Assembly (NCBI GenBank): GCA_965644295.1
Contig: CBFFRP010000417.1
Coordinates: forward strand, 1-45,765
Direction: 5' to 3'
DNA length: 45,765 nt
From: Paraphysomonas bandaiensis
Lineage: Eukaryota; Chrysophyceae
Part shown: positions 40,832 through 45,765 of the stretch, one piece after another
Position numbering within the stretch: the stretch's first letter is position 1
Layout: the number at the start of each line of letters is the position of its first letter
Position numbers and translations under genes: made by a program
The notes under the pieces: model-generated
Told to the model about the DNA's origin: nothing
What the model saw: only the letters and a program-made list of their open reading frames with translations
The model's database searches: none

Positions 40832-43633
40832 TTACTCATTACTTTCTTCACTGCTGCTTTCTTCGCTGGGCTCATCTTCGTCTGAGATATGGCTTCCAGT
40901 ATCATTGTTGTCATCACTGTTGTTCCCACTAATAAGGAGGACTTCAATAGCATTTGGTCCACTGCTTTTGGCTTCTTCGTCCAATTCATTGGTACTGTCA
41001 CCATCACCATACTCGTCATCGCTAGATTCATCATCGGATTCATCGCTGCTTGACTCGTAGTCCTCTAGGAACTTCAGTATGAGCGATGGGGCTCCACGTA
41101 GCAGGCTCTTCCCATCTTTCGCTAGAAAGCCCACTATCATCTCCAGACAACCCTCTCCATATTTGTGAGCACTTTGCAGAGCTTTTTGCAATTCTGGTTC
41201 TTCAAATATATCCTCCAGGTTTAGCGTATGCAGCGATTCGTGCTCATTAATAGCAAACACGGCCGAAGGAGATATCAACTCGTCGTGGCCTTCAAAGAAG
41301 ATACCAAATTTGGATATTTCAGAAAAAGAGCCGTCTTCAGTATCCTTCTCTCTCTTCTTCTTGCTAGGAACATTGACGAAGAGTTTAACTTTATCAGGAC
41401 CAGACAAGATGAGCTCTCTATCTGGGAGATAGGGGTATTCTTCGAAAAGTAATGGCATATAAAATGCTTTCTTTTTGTTGTTAGTCCCTTCTTCCTCGTC
41501 ATCAGAATCGCAAGCAAACGTTTCATCCTCAGCCCATACCATTTCCAACTCATCTACACACTCAACAATCATTCCAACATTCTCTTCTTTCACAGTGAAG
41601 GGTTGTGGCGCATGTGGAGTCATGCCAGGCTTCAGTGATAGCCGCCTCTGACTTCCCATAACCTGATGATGATGAACAGTATTCTCACTTCGACACAAGC
41701 CTCCTCTGTAGTATGATTTTTGACTCTTTGCTAGTTCGCGATGGCCCACTTCATGCTTGGCCACATACGCGTCCAAACAATACCGAGGTGTAAAAAAACC
41801 AGGGGACAGTAAATAAGGTGTGTACAATATACGAGTGTGTTTACTTCCCTTCTCCTCCCCATTAACAGAGGAAGCATCTGTCTTGGTGTCTGACTTACGC
41901 TCAGTGCCCACATGCTCGTCTCTACGGATCTCCACCCAGTTCACTCCATGAGGGAATCCTGGAATAGAGGTTAGACGCTCTTTTTTCCCTCCTCTTGTTA
42001 TATGAAAGTGGTGAAATGCATTCCATTGATTGTCGTTCTTGGATACCAGCATCTCGCTCGTTAACGGGTGGACATACGACTTTGAATATTTCATCACTGT
42101 CAGTGCGAATTCGACAGGTTTCGAATAGCTGCGTCGGATGAGAGAGCGTGGATCCTTGCTGTATTTTAACATGACCAAGTGATCGAATTCGTAGTCATCC
42201 ATGTCCATAACAGGGACTTCAGCGTGAATCAAAAAACGATGAAATGGTTTGACACGAATGATACCGTCCTCTCCCACAGAGTAAGCAGGGGTCTTCTCAT
42301 GATCGACCTCATTTTCGTTTTCACCAGAGCTGCGTTCTAGGTCTGATGGTACAATAGAAAAGTGTATCGAACGTAAGAATTCCTTTTCTCTTTGCACCAA
42401 TTCATTCAGTGTGTAACGAATTGTACTTTGGCTAGGTTTAATACCCAAAGCAGTGAGTGCTTGGGAAAGCTCATACACAGTCAAGTCGGCATCACAGTTA
42501 CTGTTAAAAAGCTCATTCAGAAACCGCGTCAGAGCTACTTCGCTTGGGAACTTCATGCGGTTTATTCTTTCTGCGATGTGAAACGAACTACGAGCAACCT
42601 TCAGTCCATCCTACAAAACATTAATATTACACTTATGAAACCCTAGTATAAAATATTGACCTCAATTCTCGCCAAGAAGACTTCACAGAACTCAGCCATT
42701 GTCACTCGAGTCTTATCGCTGCCTATCTTCTTCTTCCAAAAATCTTTCATGTCTAAATGCTGAAATGCAGACGTGGCATCTAAGACACTAATATAAAAAT
42801 AATACTGATCAATGACACAGCATGAGAGGGTATTTAATTTTTACTCACTTCTCTAATTGTTCCAATTGCACCGCATATGACGCGACGCTAATTGCCGACT
42901 GTAGTGCAGCAGTTTGGTTCTTGAGCATCTCTGTGTGTCCAGCCAACGCTTCGTTAAGTGCTTTAATTTGTTGCATTTTCCAAGGGGTCAACAGCCACAT
43001 GCACGACGGCTGTCCAACAGCATCCATTTCCTTGAAGGTACCTGTTGCTTCGTGTAGTGCTCGCAAAGCTTGACTGATGATAAATGCCATTCCAGCAAAC
43101 ATAACTTCCAAGTCCGAGTGAACTCGTAATCCATTTTGCATGAGATTCTTCATGTCACGCAGTGTTTCAGCTGGACTTGGTCCCTCATTAAAAATGGGTT
43201 CTCCATCTTGGCCAATAGTGAATAAGTCAGCAACCAACTGAAGAGGAGTATCCTCGATTGCTTTCATGCCAGCATTCACCACTGCGCCTCCAACAAAACT
43301 TGTTAATTCGGTACCATGACCAGCTACCCTGTCATGCATTGCAACCATGGGGTTTACCGTGTCCTCAACTCCTATTGAATGTGACAGCGGTTGGTTTACT
43401 GTTGCATTATTCAACAAATCAGGGTGTTGATTGTGAGTGGATGGAAGAACACATTCGTCTGTGGTTGATGCATTGGTGGTCCGATTGGGAATCATCATAA
43501 TCGTCACCTCGAATAACTCTATGCTCTTGTTTAATTCTGCAGCAGCAGCAAAAGCAGCCTCACACTTCTTCAATTCATCTTTCACTTTATTCAGCACATT
43601 AACAGCCGATCCAACCATCGAAATAGGATCCAT
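40832..43633 (-). CDS. 896-aa protein with helical N-terminus and acidic tail, unknown function (three exons)
   Basis: Exons 43633-42849, 42787-42661 and 42610-40832; introns of 61 nt (gtgagt...attag) and 50 nt (gtcaat...tgtag) keep the frame. I do not recognise the family. The first ~260 residues are mostly helical, begin MDPISMVGSAVNVLNKVKDE and contain hydrophobic stretches (LEVMFAGMAFIISQALRALH). This start pattern resembles HeLo/MLKL-like four-helix bundles, a comparison not tested. A stretch after the second intron (DADLTVYELSQALTALGI) has an EF-hand-like look but no complete loop. The middle is beta-rich. The last ~90 residues are almost all Ser, Asp and Glu, ending SSEESNE. No TM helix is certain. 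Virus-like fragments and inverted motif copies lie on both sides. Confidence 0.78.
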
Positions 43634-43944
43634 TCTTCAAGTAATGTCAACTCGCCTCTCGTAATAATGAGTTTGGAGGTTCAGTTATGTGGTTCTTCCA
43701 ATCTAAATAACAGAACACACCACGTAATCTTGTGGAATCATGTAGTACTTTTCAGTTTCAGTTAGTGTATGTTGCACTAGTATCTTGCACTAGTAAGTTG
43801 CACTAGTATCTTGTGTGTGGCCTTAACAATGTCTTCGCTCTTTTATACACTCCAACCAAAATACAAAAAATAATCTGTGAAAACCCCGAAGAATTATATA
43901 TAGAAACCTCAAGTTTTTGGAATTGTGTAAAATTTCTAAAATGA
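43634..43944. other. Upstream region of the 896-aa gene
   Basis: No gene seen. It contains three copies of ttgcactagta (43772-43806), a short tandem repeat, and AT-rich sequence. Confidence 0.45.
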
Positions 43945-44358
43945 GCCACGTCCCACCATCACCATACCGAACCTCTGTCTCTGTCCCCCGTCTGTATTCC
44001 AAGCAAACGAGTATACGGCGTATTATTCAAAGGGGCGGAAAAGGAAATTAAAAAAATACGGGATGAGAAATTTGCCCGGGAGTTGGTTGCAGCCGTACGC
44101 TCCCACCTGATGCTATTTGACAAGGCACAAAACAAGTACAATGAGAGAATTTTGCTGTGTACTATGCAGGCTGTCGAAAACTTCATCCTAGGAAAAAAGA
44201 GGGGTGGGTTTCGCGAGCAATTGGTCATCGAGTGTGTTCGTGATTTCTTTGGCGGTGATGAGGACATCATTCGCAAGATGATTCAGCTGCTAATGCCTAA
44301 AATTCACAATTACAAATTTGTGAGGCGGAATCTAAAAAAGGCAGTTCGGTTTTTTTAA
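43945..44358 (+). CDS. Short charged helical open frame, possible broken gene
   Basis: The frame is open for 137 codons to TAA at 44356-44358 but has no early ATG. From about 44040 it reads as a plausible Lys/Arg/Glu-rich helical protein (IKKIRDEKFARELVAAVRSH, GGFREQLVIECVRDFFGGDE). An ATG in another frame at 43941 starts a 36-codon stretch that runs into this region, so a one-base slip near 44040 could explain a broken ~136-aa gene. No family recognised. Confidence 0.35.
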   Translation, partial: ATSHHHHTEPLSLSPVCIPSKRVYGVLFKGAEKEIKKIRDEKFARELVAAVRSHLMLFDKAQNKYNERILLCTMQAVENFILGKKRGGFREQLVIECVRDFFGGDEDIIRKMIQLLMPKIHNYKFVRRNLKKAVRFF

Positions 44359-44372
44359 AACTGCTTTTCGAT
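44335..44372 (+). other. Possible hairpin across the stop of the short frame
   Basis: The sequence aaaaaggcagtt, a T7 run, then aaaactgctttt can pair with one bulged G. It sits over the stop codon, where a 3'-end-forming hairpin would be expected in some viral transcripts (inference). Confidence 0.3.
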
Positions 44373-44454
44373 GAAGTGAGCTCAAATGTAATACGCCACT
44401 CCATTAAACTAGGATTCCGTTATTTACTCCCGCTTGTCCTTGCGAGTATCTGAG

Positions 44455-45245
44455 TTACACAGTGGATGAAGTCAGCGACCAGGTATCACCTGTGATCCTA
44501 AAATTAATTGTGTTAAAAATCATATACCCAGCTGATGTAATCACGATTCTCAAAATGCTGTATCGCTTTGTTGTGGTGATTGCTTCTGTAAATAAAGTGC
44601 TATCTTGAGTAGACGGAAAACTAACAGAATCAATGTCATAAAAGTTAACCCCGTTATCAGACCCCAGTAAGCAGCAGCCTTTCATTGTTCTCTCTTGCTG
44701 TGTTGCTCTTTCTTGTGTTGATAAATGTGTAACCCTAATTTTATAGGGGAACTCAATTTGAACCCACTCGCCATTCACCGAACCGGTGTCATATGCAGTA
44801 GTGAAAAAGTAATCTGTATCATTTGAGCCTATGTAGGCCCCGTTGTTTGAATCATACGCTTCGCCTGATGGCATGGAATACAGCACACCATTTCTATAAT
44901 AGTCGATGCCATTAGGGCCTGAATTATATCTGTTATGACCCCAAAAGGTCTCATCGCTATCGTCAAATAGTAAGTTCAGTTGTTCTCAGGATCTGCAGAT
45001 CGATATCTACCATAAGAAGAGCATTTCAATTTATAGTCGCCATTCGCATATGCAGTTGGGCCACTACCTGCTGTATATGTTTTGGTGATGTATGTGTCGA
45101 AATTAGCCTGCCCATTAAATATGGTGTTCAACTCGGTGAAGGTAGTGGGAAACGTTACGTTAGTCTGATATAGGGTGTTTGAAGCCTCGGGTTGATGAGC
45201 GCTGTGTGCAAAGCTGGAAAGAATAGTAGTCGAGCTAAAGGCCAT
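44455..45245 (-). pseudogene. Frameshifted virus-like protein with F5/8 type C (discoidin)-like half
   Basis: The first part (ATG 45245 to about 44980) reads MAFSSTTILSSFAHSAHQPE through YKLKCSSYGRYRSADPENN and meets a stop. The coding signal then continues in another frame (LNLLFDDSDETFWGHN) to TAA at 44455-44457. The overlap between the two frames is only about ten bases, so one indel near 44978-44986 is the simplest reading. The second half has the pattern GEWVQIEFPYKIRVTHLSTQ, then GCCLLGSDNGVNF, then YSILRIVITSAG. This is the beta-sandwich pattern of F5/8 type C-like carbohydrate-binding proteins, common in proteins of large DNA viruses of protists. No signal peptide. Likely a viral or virus-derived insertion; bacteria are another possible source. 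Confidence 0.55.
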
Positions 45246-45564
45246 TAATAATAATTATTACTGTACTGTATTATTATATACGCAACATATTTTACATTAA
45301 CTAGTGCCGGCATCGTATTATCGCAACTGTACTTCAGAATACGCTCTTTTCACATCGGGATGGGAGAGTATATATATATAAATAAAAAAATTAATCCCCC
45401 GTTCCGAAATTAAAAAGTTGTAGTCCAGGATGTATTCCAATAATACGGTTTGTGCGTACAGTCTAAGAGGTACGGGTTTGGACAGGGGGTGAGGGGTGCC
45501 CCATTCCGAGGGCGTGGCCATAATGTAGGCTGGCTGGTGCCCCACCTATAACACCAAGATATAG

Positions 45565-45612
45565 CTCACAATACTATTGCAATATATTGCAATCAAAATT
45601 ATGATAGTCATA
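45565..45612 (+). repeat. Fragment related to the hAT element at 33427-34170
   Basis: Matches 33526-33572 with about three differences, including the shared 3' block ttatgatagtcata. The TIRs are not seen around it, so it is a fragment or a related family member. Confidence 0.75.
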
Positions 45613-45732
45613 GAAGCGAAGTGCTCCACCTAAAACACCGAGATATAGCACTGATTCTACTACCCACCCACCCGTGTGCCAACTTAGCTGACCATATAGA
45701 TCACGTGCAGATTCTGTTGTTCCCCCCAACCT

Positions 45733-45765
45733 GTGTTAACCTTTGCTGAGATTACGCGGGATTTC
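45733..45765 (-). repeat. Inverted copy of the 40621-40653 motif
   Basis: Its reverse complement begins gaaatcccgcgtaatctcag and matches 40621-40653 at about 27 of 33 positions. It is cut by the window end. Confidence 0.65.

Larger units (their letters stand above)
45246..45765. other. Window end: repeat fragments, no gene
   Basis: AT-rich region with a short TA microsatellite (45371-45381), a hAT-related fragment and an inverted motif copy, listed separately. No gene seen; the sequence runs off the window. Confidence 0.5.

Overview
This is a nuclear window from a single-celled eukaryote, not a bacterium. Six genes carry 14 short GT-AG introns (49 to 166 nt) that restore long frames when removed. 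The protein set is eukaryotic: a nonaspanin, a HECT ubiquitin ligase, an F-box protein and a REJ-type membrane giant. I infer a stramenopile (alga, oomycete relative or heterotrophic flagellate). The grounds are the long S/T-P-T stalk repeats, the REJ plus Cys-rich plus multi-TM architecture, and a Crinkler/RHS-type effector relic. Lineage confidence is moderate.

Layout. 1-14375: an intronless (within the window) giant surface protein, 5' end outside the window, built from a nearly identical 2130-bp internal duplication, a 60/48-bp minisatellite, 25 exact copies of an 84-bp repeat, then FN3/REJ-like ectodomains and a multi-pass membrane C-terminus. 14376-16052: non-coding, with a 142-bp hAT-like MITE. 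16053-17435 (-): a membrane-anchored F-box protein. 17628-22037: a complete 4.4-kb pogo/Tc1-type DNA transposon with TIRs, TA target duplication and a seemingly intact, spliced DD35D transposase. 22563-24780: a six-exon coiled-coil protein with nine TFxP motifs. 24781-27656: non-coding with repeats. 27657-29746 (-): a TM9SF nonaspanin, followed by a 625-bp ATGT microsatellite. 30673-33353: a decayed Crinkler/RHS-type P-loop plus nuclease gene. 33427-34170: a deleted hAT element holding the tail of its transposase. 35097-35840 (-) and 36489-39140 (+): a divergent pair, a type II membrane protein and an FN3-FN3-WW-HECT E3 ligase. 40832-43633 (-): a three-exon 896-aa protein of unknown role. 44455-45245 (-): a frameshifted virus-like beta-sandwich protein, with a related fragment at 40177-40395.

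How they fit together. There is no operon logic. The housekeeping genes (TM9SF, HECT, F-box, TFxP protein) sit between mobile DNA: two hAT insertions with perfect 8-bp target duplications, one TA-flanked pogo-like element, and dispersed repeat families with copies at both ends of the window. The most distinctive items are the recently homogenised giant surface gene, the intact pogo-like element, the Crinkler-type relic, and the unassigned 896-aa gene with virus-like fragments and inverted-repeat motifs on either side. No gene in the window forms an obvious multi-gene system with its neighbours.
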